From Cupriavidus necator N-1 (GTDB taxonomy: Bacteria; Pseudomonadota; Gammaproteobacteria; Burkholderiales; Burkholderiaceae): a DNA stretch of 64,000 bases. The position numbers were made by a program, and so were the translations under genes. The notes beneath the pieces are model-generated. The model was not told where the DNA came from. It ran no database searches and saw only the letters and a program-made list of their open reading frames with translations. Each line of letters opens with the position of its first letter. Position 1 is the stretch's first letter. The stretch covers positions 3,410,001 through 3,474,000 of the forward strand of contig NC_015726.1 in the NCBI RefSeq assembly GCF_000219215.1. Reading direction: 5' to 3'. Of the stretch, positions 1-9,809 are shown piece after piece.

Positions 1-870
1 CAGGCGCTGCCAGGCCTGCTCGCGCAGCGGCATCGCCGCCATCACGCTGTCGATGCCGTGCAAGGTGATGCCGCGCAGGATGAACGGCGCCACCGACCCC
101 GGGAAGTCCAGGCCCTGCGCCAGCCCGCACGCCGTCACCACGCCGCCGTAGCGCACCTGAGCGCAGGCATTGACCAGCGTGTGCGAGCCGACCGAGTCGA
201 CCACCGCGGCCCAGCGCTCTTTCTGCAGCGGCTTGCCGGGCACGCCCAGTTCGGCGCGGTCGATCACGTCATCGGCGCCCAGCGCCTTCAGGAAATCCGT
301 TTCCCTGGTCTTGCCGGTCGAGGCCACCACCTTGTAGCCAAGCTTGCTCAACAGCGAGATCGCCACCGTCCCCACCCCGCCCGAGGCGCCGGTCACCAGC
401 ACCTCGCCATCGCCCGGGCGCACCGGGCCGTTGACGCCGCCGCGCTCCAGCGCCAGCACCGACAGCATCGCGGTATAGCCCGCGGTGCCGATCGCCATGG
501 CCTGGCGCGTGGTGAAGGCGTCGGGCAGGCGCACCAGCCAGTCGCCCTTCAGGCGCGCGCGCTGCGCCAGGCAGCCCCAGTGCGTCTCGCCCACGCCATA
601 GCCATTGAGCACCACCTTGTCGCCAGCCTTCCAGCGCGGGTGCGCGGACTCCAGCACCGTGCCGGCGCCGTCGATGCCCGCCACCATCGGCCACTTGCGC
701 ACCACCGGCGAGCGGCCCGTGATCGCGAGCCCGTCCTTGAAATTGATGGTGGAGTAATCGACGGCAACCAGCACATCGCCGTCGGCGGGCAGCTGCGCGT
801 CGTCGAGCGTGGCGATACTGGCCTGGGTGGCGCCGTCGGCCTGGGTCAGCAGCAATGCCTGGAAGGTCAT
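1..870 (-). CDS. acuI: Acrylyl-CoA reductase AcuI/YhdH-type, 3' end outside window
   Basis: Medium-chain dehydrogenase/reductase of the YhdH/AcuI type, which reduces acryloyl-CoA to propanoyl-CoA with NADPH in the cytoplasm. Translating the reverse strand from the ATG at 870 gives 290 open codons running off the window edge; the family is about 330 residues, so roughly the last 40 are missing. Family signatures seen are VDYSTINFKDGLA near residue 40, PMVAGIDGAGTV, GWGVGE-like GYGVGETHWG, the Rossmann motif TGASGGVGT and the late VVDSVGS and LHGIDSVM blocks. There are no zinc-site cysteines, as expected for this subfamily. A GGAGACACC ribosome site precedes the ATG. The family is clear; the exact substrate is inferred. 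Confidence 0.9.
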   Translation of the reverse strand, partial: MTFQALLLTQADGATQASIATLDDAQLPADGDVLVAVDYSTINFKDGLAITGRSPVVRKWPMVAGIDGAGTVLESAHPRWKAGDKVVLNGYGVGETHWGCLAQRARLKGDWLVRLPDAFTTRQAMAIGTAGYTAMLSVLALERGGVNGPVRPGDGEVLVTGASGGVGTVAISLLSKLGYKVVASTGKTRETDFLKALGADDVIDRAELGVPGKPLQKERWAAVVDSVGSHTLVNACAQVRYGGVVTACGLAQGLDFPGSVAPFILRGITLHGIDSVMAAMPLREQAWQRL

Positions 871-982
871 GGTGTCTCCTTTGTCGCCTGCCGGCGATCG
901 CATGGAATCAGGGAAAAGGCAGAAAGCAGAACGGCCGGACAAGTCCGGCCGTCGATCGGGCCGGGACAGGTCCGGCGCGCGC

Positions 983-1741
983 TTATTTCTTGATGCTGGC
1001 GAGCTTGCGTTCCAGCGTGGCGACGTCCGCCGCGCCGGGGATGCGGGTGCCGTCGGTGAAGAACACCGCCGGCGTGCCGGTCACGTTCAGGCTGTGGCCC
1101 AATGCCAGGTTCTCTTCCAGCGGGGTCTTGCAGCTGCCGTTGCCGCTCAGCGCCACCTGCTTGAGCATCCAGTCGCGCCAGGCCTTGGTGCGGTCAGAAG
1201 CGCACCAGACCTGCTTGGCCTTGGCTTCGGAATCCGGCGACAGCACCGGGTACAGGAAGGTGTACACGGTGATGTTGTCCATCTGCTGGAAGGTCTGCTC
1301 GATGCGCTTGCAGTAGCCGCAGTTGGGGTCGGAGAACACCGCCACCTGGCGGCTGCCATCGCCCTTGGTCCACTTGATCGCGCGCGCCAGCGGCAGGTCC
1401 GACCACTTGATGCGGTTGATCTCGGCCAGCCGCTCTTCGGTCAGGTTGGCGCCGGTGCGGGTGTCGATCATCTCGCCGTTCAGGATGTAGCGGCCTGAGG
1501 CGTCGGTATAGACCACCTGCCCGCCGATATTGGCCTCGAACAGGCCCGGCACCGGGGTCTTGCTCACGCTCTTCACTTCGGCGCGGCCGCCCAGCACCTT
1601 CTGCAGCGACTCCTTGATGCGGTCGGTGCCGGGCTCGCTGGCAGCCATGGCATGCAGCGCGAAACCCGCCGCGGCCAGCCCGCCGGCGATGGCGGTGATC
1701 GCGGCGCTGATGGCGGGGCGGCGGCGCAGGAATGAGAACAT
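983..1741 (-). CDS. dsbC: Thiol:disulfide interchange protein DsbC
   Basis: Periplasmic disulfide isomerase of 252 residues that reshuffles wrong disulfides and is kept reduced by DsbD. An N-terminal hydrophobic signal segment (residues 10-34) is followed by the dimerisation domain and a thioredoxin-fold domain with the active site CGYC at residues 141-144. A second cysteine pair (CASDRTK, then GSCKT) matches the structural disulfide of the family. It lies 51 bp downstream of the UbiH-type gene on the same strand, so the two may be co-transcribed. The length is normal. Confidence 0.95.
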   Translation of the reverse strand: MFSFLRRRPAISAAITAIAGGLAAAGFALHAMAASEPGTDRIKESLQKVLGGRAEVKSVSKTPVPGLFEANIGGQVVYTDASGRYILNGEMIDTRTGANLTEERLAEINRIKWSDLPLARAIKWTKGDGSRQVAVFSDPNCGYCKRIEQTFQQMDNITVYTFLYPVLSPDSEAKAKQVWCASDRTKAWRDWMLKQVALSGNGSCKTPLEENLALGHSLNVTGTPAVFFTDGTRIPGAADVATLERKLASIKK

Positions 1742-1792
1742 GTGGGCTCCAGAGTATTCGGTAAAGGGATCGGATCGTGGGTGCGGCCGCGG

Positions 1793-3088
1793 TCAGCCGA
1801 GCGCGCGCGCGATCAGGAAGCGCTTGAGCAAGGACTGTCCGCCGACCGCGCGCATGCCGGTGTTGCGCACCACGCGCGCCACGCCGCCCGGCAGCGAGAA
1901 CAGCCGGTGCAGGCCGTCGGTGGCCGCGGTCAGCGACAACAGGTCGGTGGCGCGGGCGCGCTCGTAACGGCGCAGCAGGCGCAGGTCGCCCTCGCTGCGG
2001 AAAGGTTCTTTGTCGGCCATCACGCGGCCAAGTTCCGCCACGTCGCGCAGGCCCAGGTTCATGCCCTGCCCGGCCAGCGGATGCACCACGTGGGCGGCGT
2101 CGCCCACCAGCGCCACGTGCGGCTGCACGAAGTGGTCGGCACGCTGCAGCACCAGCGGGAAGCCTTGCGCCGGGGTCACGCAGCGCAGCGCGCCGAACTG
2201 CGCGCCGATCGCGCCGCTGGCGCCCTGCATCACGGTGGCGGCCAGGGCCTCGGGCGACAGCGCCAGCAGTTCGTGCGCGTGGGCCTCGTCGGCGGACCAG
2301 ACCATCGACACATGGTTGTCCGGCAGCGGCAGTATCGCCAGCACTTCGCCGTTGGCGGGTTCCTCGTCGGCCATCAGCTTTTCGGGCGCGCCCAGGAACC
2401 ACTGCCACGCGGTTTCGTGGTGCGACCGCTCGCAGGCAAAATTGGCGACCACGCCCAGCTGGCGGTACTTGCGCGTGCTGACGCCGATATGGCATTGCTG
2501 GCGCAGCCAGGAGCGCGCGCCGTCGGCGCCGACCACGCAGGCCGTGCGCAGCTTTTCGCCATTGCCCAGGGTCAGCGTGACACCGTCCGGATCGCGCTCG
2601 AACGCGCTCGCCGTGGCGTCGTGCCAGGTCACTTGATGCTGAAAGCCCAGCGCCGTATCCAGTGCGCGCTCGACGTGGCCGGATTCGATGATCCACGCCA
2701 GCTGCGGCACGGCGGCCGCGTAGGCCGAGAAGTGCAGGTCCCCGTCCAGGCTGGGTGAAGTCTCGGCCGCGCTGACATCGCCGAACACGCGCATGTCACG
2801 CACCGGCTGGATCCGCGCCGGGTCCAGCGCTTCCCAGACGCGCATGCGCTCCAACAGCGCGTGCGAGCTGGCCGAGAAGGCATAGATACGGCTGTCCCAG
2901 TCATCCGGCCCGGCCGGCGCGCGGCCGCTGGCGCGGGGCGGCCTGGGCGCGACCAGCGCCACGTCCATGCCCTGCTGGCCCAGCAGCAGCGCGCAGGACT
3001 TGCCGACGATGCCGCCGCCGACGACAGCAACCTGGAAAGCGGAGGAGTTGCGCGCAGACGGGCGCGCGGACGCGTGGGATCGGGTCAT
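1793..3088 (-). CDS. UbiH/UbiF/COQ6-family FAD-dependent monooxygenase
   Basis: Flavoprotein hydroxylase of 431 residues, of the family that hydroxylates the ubiquinone ring. Seen: the N-terminal dinucleotide-binding motif VVGGGIVGKSCALLL, the middle GADGARSWLR motif that contacts FAD and NADPH, and the C-terminal VALVGDAAHVVHPLAGQG followed by NLGLRDV, the UbiH/UbiF signature. The N-terminal 20 residues are Ser/Arg/Ala-rich, so the true start may be slightly downstream. It is divergent from ychF and followed by dsbC. Whether it acts at ring position 5, 6 or 1 cannot be told from the sequence. Confidence 0.88.
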   Translation of the reverse strand: MTRSHASARPSARNSSAFQVAVVGGGIVGKSCALLLGQQGMDVALVAPRPPRASGRAPAGPDDWDSRIYAFSASSHALLERMRVWEALDPARIQPVRDMRVFGDVSAAETSPSLDGDLHFSAYAAAVPQLAWIIESGHVERALDTALGFQHQVTWHDATASAFERDPDGVTLTLGNGEKLRTACVVGADGARSWLRQQCHIGVSTRKYRQLGVVANFACERSHHETAWQWFLGAPEKLMADEEPANGEVLAILPLPDNHVSMVWSADEAHAHELLALSPEALAATVMQGASGAIGAQFGALRCVTPAQGFPLVLQRADHFVQPHVALVGDAAHVVHPLAGQGMNLGLRDVAELGRVMADKEPFRSEGDLRLLRRYERARATDLLSLTAATDGLHRLFSLPGGVARVVRNTGMRAVGGQSLLKRFLIARALG

Positions 3089-3209
3089 GGCTGGATTATA
3101 GCCACGTCACTCCTGGCCCTGCCCCACGCCCGCATGCCCCGACCATGCAGGCCGATGGCGAAGCCCCCTTCCGCTAGAATACGGGTTTTGCAATTTCCCG
3201 CCTTCTACC

Positions 3210-4301
3210 ATGAGCCTCCAATGCGGCATCGTCGGCCTGCCCAACGTCGGCAAGTCCACGCTGTTCAATGCCCTGACCAAGGCCGGCATCGCCGCCGAAA
3301 ATTACCCGTTCTGCACCATCGAACCCAATGTGGGAGTGGTCGAAGTGCCGGATCCGAGGCTCGCCAAGCTGGCGGAGATCGTCAAGCCGGAGCGCGTTCT
3401 GCCGGCCGTGGTCGAGTTCGTCGATATCGCCGGCCTGGTGGCGGGCGCCTCCAAGGGTGAAGGCCTGGGCAACCAGTTCCTGGCCAATATCCGCGAATGT
3501 GACGCCATCACCCACGTGGTGCGCTGCTTCGAGGACGACAACGTGATCCACGTGGCCGGCAAGGTGGACCCGCTGTCGGACATCGAAGTGATCAACACCG
3601 AACTCGCGCTGGCCGACCTGGCCACCGTCGAGAAGGCCCTGGCCCGCTACATCAAGCCGGCCCGCGCCGGCGACAAGGAAGCCCTGCGCCTGGTCGCCGT
3701 GCTGGAAAAGGCGCAAGCCGTGCTGGACCAGGCCAAGGCCGTGCGCACCCTGGACCTGGCGCCCGAAGAGTGGGAAGCCATCCGCCCGTTCTGCCTGATC
3801 ACCGCCAAGCCGACCATGTACGTCGCTAACGTGCGTGAAGACGGCTTCAAGAACAACCCGCACCTGGACGCCGTGCGCGAGCACGCCAAGCTGACCAATT
3901 CCCCCGTGGTGTCCGTCTGCGCCGCCATCGAAGCCGAGATCGCCGACCTGGACGACGCCGACAAGGCCGAATTCCTGGCCGACCTGGGCATGGAAGAACC
4001 CGGCCTGGACCGTGTGATCCGCGCCGGCTTCAAGCTGCTCGGTCTGCAGACCTATTTCACCGCCGGGGTCAAGGAAGTGCGCGCCTGGACCATCCACGTC
4101 GGCGACACCGCCCCCAAGGCAGCCGGCGTGATCCACACCGACTTCGAACGCGGCTTTATCCGCGCGCAGACCATCGCCTATGAAGACTTCATCAGCTTCA
4201 AGGGTGAGACCGGCGCGAAGGAAGCCGGCAAGATGCGGGCGGAAGGGAAGGAGTATGTGGTGAAGGATGGGGATGTGATGAACTTCCTGTTCAATGTCTG
4301 A
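3210..4301 (+). CDS. ychF: Redox-regulated ATPase YchF (OLA1 family)
   Basis: Obg-family P-loop ATPase of 363 residues that associates with ribosomes and is linked to stress control. Motifs seen are G1 GLPNVGKST at residues 8-16, the switch [18 protein letters not shown], and NVRE at the position of the usual NKxD motif, which accounts for ATP preference. The C-terminal TGS domain (from about residue 280) ends in DVMNFLFNV, typical of the family. It is monocistronic: a strong terminator follows 15 bp after the stop codon. It is among the most conserved proteins in the window. Confidence 0.97.
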   Translation: MSLQCGIVGLPNVGKSTLFNALTKAGIAAENYPFCTIEPNVGVVEVPDPRLAKLAEIVKPERVLPAVVEFVDIAGLVAGASKGEGLGNQFLANIRECDAITHVVRCFEDDNVIHVAGKVDPLSDIEVINTELALADLATVEKALARYIKPARAGDKEALRLVAVLEKAQAVLDQAKAVRTLDLAPEEWEAIRPFCLITAKPTMYVANVREDGFKNNPHLDAVREHAKLTNSPVVSVCAAIEAEIADLDDADKAEFLADLGMEEPGLDRVIRAGFKLLGLQTYFTAGVKEVRAWTIHVGDTAPKAAGVIHTDFERGFIRAQTIAYEDFISFKGETGAKEAGKMRAEGKEYVVKDGDVMNFLFNV

Positions 4302-4316
4302 CCGGCAGATCTCGTG

Positions 4317-4346
4317 AAATAGCCACCGCATGCGGTGGCTATTTTC
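4317..4346 (+). terminator. Rho-independent terminator after ychF
   Basis: Perfect palindrome AAATAGCCACCGCATGCGGTGGCTATTT with a T tract. It can work in both directions and separates ychF from the convergent GDYXXLXY gene. Confidence 0.9.
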
Positions 4347-4373
4347 TTTGGGCCGGGGCACATCACTTTCGCC

Positions 4374-4877
4374 TCACAACCTCTCCATCCCCTTCCCCCG
4401 CAACCCCACCAGCAGCGCCTGCCCGTCCGCCCCCACGCGGAACTCCCCATACTGCGCCTGCGCGAACCGCTCGCCCTGCCCCTCCTGGAAGAAATACGCA
4501 TCGGTCGACACCTGCACCTGCATGCCGCCCCAGCGCGAGCGGGCGACCTGGTAGCGCAGCAGTTGCTCCCCTGCTGCCAGCGGCTCGCCACCGTACACGC
4601 GTACAAAGCTGGCCACGCCCTGTTCGTCACTGCGGATCACCGCCACGCCATTGCGTGGAGGCCGGTCGTCCTGCTTCCGCATCTGAGCGGCGCGGATCAT
4701 GTTGCCGATCTCGAAGTTCAGCGCCATATAGTCGCCCTGCATCAGCGAGCGCGGGTCGACCGGGGCGAGCTTGAGGTAGACGGTTTCACCGCGCGCCAGC
4801 AGGCGCTCCTTGCCGGCGATGCCGGCGGCGGCAAGTGCCAGCGTCAGGGCCCAGGCGATCAGGATCCAGCGTTTCAT
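4374..4877 (-). CDS. GDYXXLXY-domain membrane-anchored protein
   Basis: Protein of 167 residues with one N-terminal hydrophobic helix (residues 4-22) and a predicted extracytoplasmic domain carrying QGDYMALNFE, the motif that names the GDYXXLXY family. Its ATG overlaps the TGA of the DUF4401 gene by 4 bases, so the two are translationally coupled. It is the last gene of a three-gene cluster (DUF2157, DUF4401, GDYXXLXY) common in proteobacteria. The molecular function is unknown. Confidence 0.85.
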   Translation of the reverse strand: MKRWILIAWALTLALAAAGIAGKERLLARGETVYLKLAPVDPRSLMQGDYMALNFEIGNMIRAAQMRKQDDRPPRNGVAVIRSDEQGVASFVRVYGGEPLAAGEQLLRYQVARSRWGGMQVQVSTDAYFFQEGQGERFAQAQYGEFRVGADGQALLVGLRGKGMERL

Positions 4878-5989
4878 GCGGCCTCCATCTTGGTGCGGCC
4901 CAGCAGCCAGTAACGGCCTGCCAGCAGCAGTACGCCAGCCGCGGCAAGCGTGGCGGACTTGGCCAGCAGCGTCCAGTGCAGCGCGCTGTAGTACCAGATA
5001 AAGCCGATAGCGATGCTGGCGATGCCCAGGCCCAGCCACGGCATCGACGCGCGGCGCAGGGCCAGGCCGAGCGCGAGAACCCCTGCCACGACTGCGGGCG
5101 CGGCGGCCATCAGCGCGCCGAAGGCCGCCACGCCAGCAAGGACGGCGCCCTGTACGGCGGGGCTGAGTGCCAGCCGGCGGCATTCGGCGAGCGCGAAGCC
5201 GGCCAGCACCAGCGTGGCCAGCCCGCCAGCGACCCAGTGCGCCAGCGGGATACGTCCGGCTTCCGGGCCGCCCAGCCAGGCCAGCGGATGGCTCATGCCG
5301 GTGACGACCAGTGCAACGGCCAGCGTGAACAGCAGCGTCGCGTCGGCCAGCGGTTCCAGCAGCGTGTGGCGGCCGGCCGCGCACAGGCGTGCTTCGGCCA
5401 GCGTGAAACCCGTCACCAGCGCGCAGCCGAGCGGCACCAGCCAGCCGAGGGACCAGGTCAGCAACAGCCAGTCCTTCGGCTCGCTGCCGGCCAGGACGAG
5501 ATGCATGGCGCCTGCCAGCCCGATCCATGCGCCCACCGCGCACAGCAGCCGGTGCAGCCGGTTGGGGACCAGCAAGGCGAGCGCTGCCTCGAACAGTGCC
5601 AGTCCGGCCCAGAAGCCTGCGCTCTCGGTGACGCGCGTGAAGCCCAGGGCCTCGGCCAGCCCGAACACGGCCATACCCTGCCCGCTCAGGCTCACGGCCA
5701 GCGCGAACTGCCCCGCGGCAATGCCGCCGCCACGCCAGTACAGCAGCGCGGCCAGCGCGATCATGGCCAGGCCGGTCACCGCCATGGCGATGCCGTTCTC
5801 GCGCGCGGCGACGAAGACGGTGCCGACCAGGAAGAGCTGGAAGAACAAGGCGCCGAGCCAGCCCGCCGCGCCCATCAGGCAGCGCACGGCCCAGGGGGTG
5901 TGGGTGTGGTCGGGCCGCTCGCCCTGTACCTCGCCGCCTGCAGCGAGATCCTGCCAGAGCCGTTGCTCGGTCTGCAGTTCGGTCGTCAT
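4874..5989 (-). CDS. DUF4401-type multispanning membrane protein
   Basis: Very hydrophobic 371-residue protein with about ten or more predicted transmembrane helices separated by short loops, matching DUF4401 proteins. The first 45 residues (Glu/Gln-rich, with HTHTPW) are cytoplasmic. Start and stop overlap the neighbouring genes by 4 bases each, giving a tightly coupled operon. No catalytic motif is visible; the family has no assigned function. Confidence 0.8.
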   Translation of the reverse strand: MTTELQTEQRLWQDLAAGGEVQGERPDHTHTPWAVRCLMGAAGWLGALFFQLFLVGTVFVAARENGIAMAVTGLAMIALAALLYWRGGGIAAGQFALAVSLSGQGMAVFGLAEALGFTRVTESAGFWAGLALFEAALALLVPNRLHRLLCAVGAWIGLAGAMHLVLAGSEPKDWLLLTWSLGWLVPLGCALVTGFTLAEARLCAAGRHTLLEPLADATLLFTLAVALVVTGMSHPLAWLGGPEAGRIPLAHWVAGGLATLVLAGFALAECRRLALSPAVQGAVLAGVAAFGALMAAAPAVVAGVLALGLALRRASMPWLGLGIASIAIGFIWYYSALHWTLLAKSATLAAAGVLLLAGRYWLLGRTKMEAA

Positions 5990-7011
5990 GCCTGCTCCAG
6001 TTGGCCACGCCAGGCACGCATCAGCCAGGCGGCCGCGCCGGCGGCAAGGCCGACGGTCACCAGCCCGAGCAGCAGGAAGGCGCCGAAATCGTCCTTGCCC
6101 TCGAACAGCACCTTGGCGATCGCGGCCACCGCCAGCACGATGCCGGTCAGGCAGGCCAGGCTCAGCACCACGATGTCGAAGGCGCGCTGGCGGAACCACC
6201 AGACCAGGGCGGCCAGTACCACCAAGGCCAGCGCGAATGCGGCGCCGTCGAAGTGGCTGTCCAGCAGGCTGGCCAGCCCCAGCGAGCCGGCGTGCACACA
6301 GGCCAGCGCGGCCAGCATGCGGCTGCCGGTCTGCCCGCGCAAGCCCAGCGCGGGCGCCCTGGCGCACAGCAGCTGCCACAGCACCAGTTGCAGCACCACC
6401 GCGCCCAGCAGCGCCAGCGTGGCGGTGCGCATATGACGCGTATCGAACAGCAGCGCGAACACGCCTTCGACACCGAAGCGGATGCTGAAATAGCGCAGCA
6501 ACGCCACGTTGCCGACCACGATCACCAGCCACCAGTGTGGTGCGGCGCGCGCCGCCAGCGCCCAGGGCACCGCCAGCAACGCCCATAGCGCAAACAGCTG
6601 CCAGGCGTCGGCGCCGGTCTGGTAGGTCTGCCCGATCACCGCGAGCAGCACGCCGGCGACGACCTGCGCGCCGCCCAGCGCGGCGCGGCCCGCGGTGTCG
6701 CCAGCCGGGCGCAGCCAGGCAAAGGCGGCGAGCAGCGTGAGCGCGCCGGCCAGCAGGCCGAACTTGGAAAACTTGTGGAGGTCCTGCCAGTTGAAGGCGA
6801 AGAACACGATCACGCCCGCGCACAGCAGCGCGGTGCCCAGCGCCATCAGCGCCGTGTCCAGCCAGCGGCGCCAGTCGCTGGCGACGGGCTCGGTGCGCGC
6901 CCACGGCTCAGGGACGCCAGCCGCGTCCAGGCGCCCCAGTGCGCGCCAGTCGGCCAGTGCCCGGCGGATGGCGCGCCGTTCGCCGTTGGCTACGGTGGGT
7001 GTGCCTTGCAT
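5986..7011 (-). CDS. DUF2157-domain membrane protein
   Basis: Membrane protein of 341 residues: a soluble N-terminal segment of about 60 residues (RRALADWRALGRLDAAG) followed by many hydrophobic helices starting near ALMALGTALLCAGVIVFFAFNW, the DUF2157 hallmark. The ATG at 7011 is preferred over an upstream TTG at 7050 because AAGGGCGAGC sits just before it. First gene of the DUF2157-DUF4401-GDYXXLXY operon. Function unknown. Confidence 0.82.
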   Translation of the reverse strand: MQGTPTVANGERRAIRRALADWRALGRLDAAGVPEPWARTEPVASDWRRWLDTALMALGTALLCAGVIVFFAFNWQDLHKFSKFGLLAGALTLLAAFAWLRPAGDTAGRAALGGAQVVAGVLLAVIGQTYQTGADAWQLFALWALLAVPWALAARAAPHWWLVIVVGNVALLRYFSIRFGVEGVFALLFDTRHMRTATLALLGAVVLQLVLWQLLCARAPALGLRGQTGSRMLAALACVHAGSLGLASLLDSHFDGAAFALALVVLAALVWWFRQRAFDIVVLSLACLTGIVLAVAAIAKVLFEGKDDFGAFLLLGLVTVGLAAGAAAWLMRAWRGQLEQA

Positions 7012-7164
7012 GCTCGCCCTTGCGTGCTGAGATGACGGGGACTTTAGCAAAGCGGCGCGGGGGCCGCACCTGTTCCGTGGGAGGGGGTGGTGCGGTCGCG
7101 CTCTAATCTATGCCCGGCCCGCGCGGGCCGGTATGCTGTGGTTTTCTCGTCCTTCGCCCGTTCC

Positions 7165-7965
7165 ATGACTCTCGGAATCCTTGCTGCCATCCATGATGAA
7201 GTCGATGGCCTGGTAGCCGCCATGCGCCATGACGACAGCCGCGCCACGGTGCGCACGATCGGCATGCGCGACTACTATGCCGGCCAGCTGTTCGGGCAGC
7301 CGTGCGTGCTGGTGCTGGCGCGCATGGGCAAGGTGGCGGCGTCGGCGACCACCGTCACGCTGATCCGCGAGTTCGGCGCGACGCAGATTGTCTTCACCGG
7401 GCTGGCCGGGGGCATCGGCGCCGGCACCAATGTCGGCGACATCGTCATCGCCGACCGCACCATCCAGCATGACCTCGACGCACGCCCGTTCTTCGGCCGC
7501 CATGAAGTGCCGCTGCTGGACCGTGCCGAGTTCCCGGCCGACCCGGCGCTGACCGCCGAGCTGGAAGCCGCCGCGCGCGAATTTCTGCAGCTGGACCTGC
7601 CTGCCGAGGTGCCGCGCGAGGTGCTGGAACGATTCGGCGTGGCCGCGCCGGCGCTGCACCACGGAATGATCGCCAGCGGCGACCAGTTCATCGGCTCACC
7701 GGCGGCGGTTACGGAGTTGCGTGAGCGGCTGCCCGGATTGCTGGCGGTGGAAATGGAAGGCGCCGCGGTGGCGCAGGTCTGCCACGAATACGGCGTGCCG
7801 TATGCCGTAATGCGGACCATTTCGGACCGGGCCGACGATAGCGCCCATGTGGACTTCGCGGCATTCCTGAAGGATGTGGCCAGTCACTATTCCAGCGGCG
7901 TGCTGCGCCGGCTGCTGGCGGGAAGAGCCAAGGCCGACATTGCCCAATCGCCGGTCCGCTTCTGA
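7165..7965 (+). CDS. mtnN: 5'-methylthioadenosine/S-adenosylhomocysteine nucleosidase family protein
   Basis: Purine/uridine phosphorylase-fold protein of 266 residues, predicted to split methylthioadenosine and SAH to adenine and the ribosyl thiol in the activated methyl cycle. Seen: ILAAIHDEVDGL at the N-terminus, ARMGKVAASATT, GLAGGI, the substrate-binding EMEGAAVAQV and the catalytic RTISDRADD (Asp of the NH signature). It is longer than the E. coli enzyme (232 aa), with an insertion around DLPAEVPREVLERFG. The ATG at 7165 was chosen because upstream codons do not resemble the family. Confidence 0.87.
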   Translation: MTLGILAAIHDEVDGLVAAMRHDDSRATVRTIGMRDYYAGQLFGQPCVLVLARMGKVAASATTVTLIREFGATQIVFTGLAGGIGAGTNVGDIVIADRTIQHDLDARPFFGRHEVPLLDRAEFPADPALTAELEAAAREFLQLDLPAEVPREVLERFGVAAPALHHGMIASGDQFIGSPAAVTELRERLPGLLAVEMEGAAVAQVCHEYGVPYAVMRTISDRADDSAHVDFAAFLKDVASHYSSGVLRRLLAGRAKADIAQSPVRF

Positions 7966-8012
7966 TCGCGATCATGCGGCGAGCGGATTCCCGCCGCCGC
8001 GATCAGTTCTGT
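7962..8012 (+). terminator. Hairpin terminator between the nucleosidase gene and the YeaQ-like gene
   Basis: Outer arms CTGATCGCG (7962-7970) and CGCGATCAG (7998-8006) enclose an inner GCGGCG/CGCCGC stem. TTCTGTTCTT follows. It lies between convergent genes. Confidence 0.7.
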
Positions 8013-8014
8013 TC

Positions 8015-8260
8015 TTACCGCCCGCGCGGCCGCACTGCGCCCCAGGCCCCCACCAGCAGCGCCGAACCGGCGATCACCGCCAGCCAGCTGCTGAGCTGCC
8101 CGTCGATAAACAGGTGCAAGGCGCGGCCGCCATAGAAAGCGCCCGCCGCACCCGCCGCGCCCAGCACCAGCGCGGCCGGCAGGGTCACCACGCGCCCTGC
8201 CGGATGCAGCCGGCGCGCCGCCAGCCCCACCAGCAAACCCACGATCAAGGTGCCCAGCAT
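8015..8260 (-). CDS. GlsB/YeaQ/YmgE-like small membrane protein
   Basis: 81-residue hydrophobic protein with about three predicted helices and glycine-rich segments (LIVGLLVGLAARRLHPAG, then LGAAGAAGAFYGG), resembling transglycosylase-associated/YeaQ stress membrane proteins. The ATG at 8260 is preceded by AGGAGAAGCGG, a good ribosome site; an upstream ATG at 8320 is less likely. Divergent from hemA. The assignment rests on size and composition, so it is moderate. Confidence 0.65.
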   Translation of the reverse strand: MLGTLIVGLLVGLAARRLHPAGRVVTLPAALVLGAAGAAGAFYGGRALHLFIDGQLSSWLAVIAGSALLVGAWGAVRPRGR

Positions 8261-8333
8261 CCGCTTCTCCTGTGTTGTCAGCATCACAGCCGCAAGGGCT
8301 GCGGCGTAACGATACTGCAATCCGGCCCCGCGC

Positions 8334-8361
8334 CTGCAATTAGCGATCCCGGCGGTATAAT
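8334..8361 (+). promoter_or_regulatory. Probable sigma-70 promoter of hemA
   Basis: A consensus TATAAT (8356-8361) lies 46 bp upstream of the hemA ATG, with CTGCAA (8334-8339) at 16-bp spacing as a weak -35 box. Confidence 0.5.
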
Positions 8362-8406
8362 GGCATCCGGTCCGGCCACGCGCCGGACCGTACCCGTCCC
8401 CTACAA

Positions 8407-9711
8407 ATGCAACTGCTCGCGATCGGCATCAATCACACAACGGCACCCGTCTCGCTGCGCGAGCGGGTAGCGTTTCCGCTCGAGCAGATCAAGCCCGCGC
8501 TGGGTGCGCTGCGCTCCCACCTGTCGGGGCGCAGCGGCACCGAAGCCGCCATCCTGTCCACCTGCAACCGCACCGAGATCTACTGCGCGACCGACGTCCT
8601 GACACCGGGCACGGATGGTTTCGAGCACACCCTGCGCTGGCTGTCGCAGCACCACAACGTGCCCGTGGGCGAACTGGCGCCGCACCTGTACGCGCTGCCG
8701 CAGTCCGAAGCCGTGCGCCATGCCTTCCGCGTGGCCAGCGGCCTGGATTCGATGGTGCTGGGCGAGACCCAGATCCTGGGCCAGCTCAAGGACGCCGTGC
8801 GCACCGCCGGCGAAGCCGGCTCGCTGGGCACGTACCTGAACCAGCTGTTCCAGCGCACTTTCGCGGTGGCCAAGGAAGTGCGCGGCCAGACCGAGATCGG
8901 CGCGCACTCGGTGTCGATGGCAGCGGCCGCGGTGCGGCTGGCGCAACGGATCTTTGAAAGCGTCTCGACCCAGCGCGTGCTGTTTATCGGCGCGGGCGAG
9001 ATGATCGAACTGTGCGCCACGCACTTCGCCGCGCAGCAGCCGCGTCAGATCGTGGTGGCCAACCGCACCGTGGAACGCGGCGAAAAGCTCGCGGAGCAGC
9101 TCTCCGGCCAGGGCCTGACCGCCAACGCGATCCGCCTGACGGACCTGGGCGAGCGCCTGCATGAGTTCGATATCGTGGTGTCCTGCACCGCCAGCTCGCT
9201 GCCGATCATCGGTCTGGGCGCGGTGGAGCGCGCGGTCAAGCGCCGCAAGCACCGCCCCATCATGATGGTCGACCTGGCCGTGCCGCGCGACGTGGAGCCC
9301 GAAGTCGCGCGCCTGGACGACGTCTTCCTGTACACCGTCGACGATCTCGGCGCGATCGTGCGTGAAGGCAACGCGATGCGCCAGGCCGCGGTCGCGCAGG
9401 CCGAAGCCATCATCGAAAGCCGGGTGCAGAACTTCATGCACTGGCTGGAAACCCGCAGCGTGGTGCCGGTCATCCGCGAACTGCAGACCAGCGGCGAAGC
9501 CATCCGCCAGGCTGAACTGGAACGCGCGCGCCGCATGCTGGCACGCGGCGACGACCCTGAAGCCGTGTTGGAGGCCCTCTCCGGCGCGCTGACCCGCAAG
9601 TTCCTGCACGGCCCCACCCACGCGCTGAACCATACCCAGGGCGAAGACCGCGAGGCGCTGCTGCGCCTGGTGCCGGGCCTGTTCCGCCACAGCAGCCACT
9701 CCGAGCGCTAG
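8407..9711 (+). CDS. hemA: Glutamyl-tRNA reductase HemA
   Basis: NADPH-dependent reduction of glutamyl-tRNA(Glu) to glutamate-1-semialdehyde, the first committed step of C5-pathway heme synthesis. 434 residues. The catalytic cysteine is in STCNRTEIY (Cys53), followed by the substrate-binding [17 protein letters not shown] block, the NADPH-domain motif [13 protein letters not shown] (about residue 197) and the C-terminal dimerisation helix. It heads the conserved hemA-prfA-prmC run. Length and motifs are complete. Confidence 0.97.
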   Translation: MQLLAIGINHTTAPVSLRERVAFPLEQIKPALGALRSHLSGRSGTEAAILSTCNRTEIYCATDVLTPGTDGFEHTLRWLSQHHNVPVGELAPHLYALPQSEAVRHAFRVASGLDSMVLGETQILGQLKDAVRTAGEAGSLGTYLNQLFQRTFAVAKEVRGQTEIGAHSVSMAAAAVRLAQRIFESVSTQRVLFIGAGEMIELCATHFAAQQPRQIVVANRTVERGEKLAEQLSGQGLTANAIRLTDLGERLHEFDIVVSCTASSLPIIGLGAVERAVKRRKHRPIMMVDLAVPRDVEPEVARLDDVFLYTVDDLGAIVREGNAMRQAAVAQAEAIIESRVQNFMHWLETRSVVPVIRELQTSGEAIRQAELERARRMLARGDDPEAVLEALSGALTRKFLHGPTHALNHTQGEDREALLRLVPGLFRHSSHSER

Positions 9712-9809
9712 CCGCTCTGCCCTTGCGCCGCGCGCCCTGCCGCGCCGGCACGCCGCCGCCCGTCCACGGGTAGCCCCGGCCCCTGGCCCACCTCTTTCCC
9801 CCACATCCG

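Noticed and set aside
58..993. Plus-strand frame at the left edge as a gene
   Set aside because: The opposite strand encodes a full AcuI-type reductase with its motifs; the plus frame is its shadow.
4374..6017. One long minus-strand protein spanning the GDYXXLXY and DUF4401 region
   Set aside because: The Arg/Gly-rich N-terminal part is in another frame from DUF4401; the true start of the last gene is ATG 4877.
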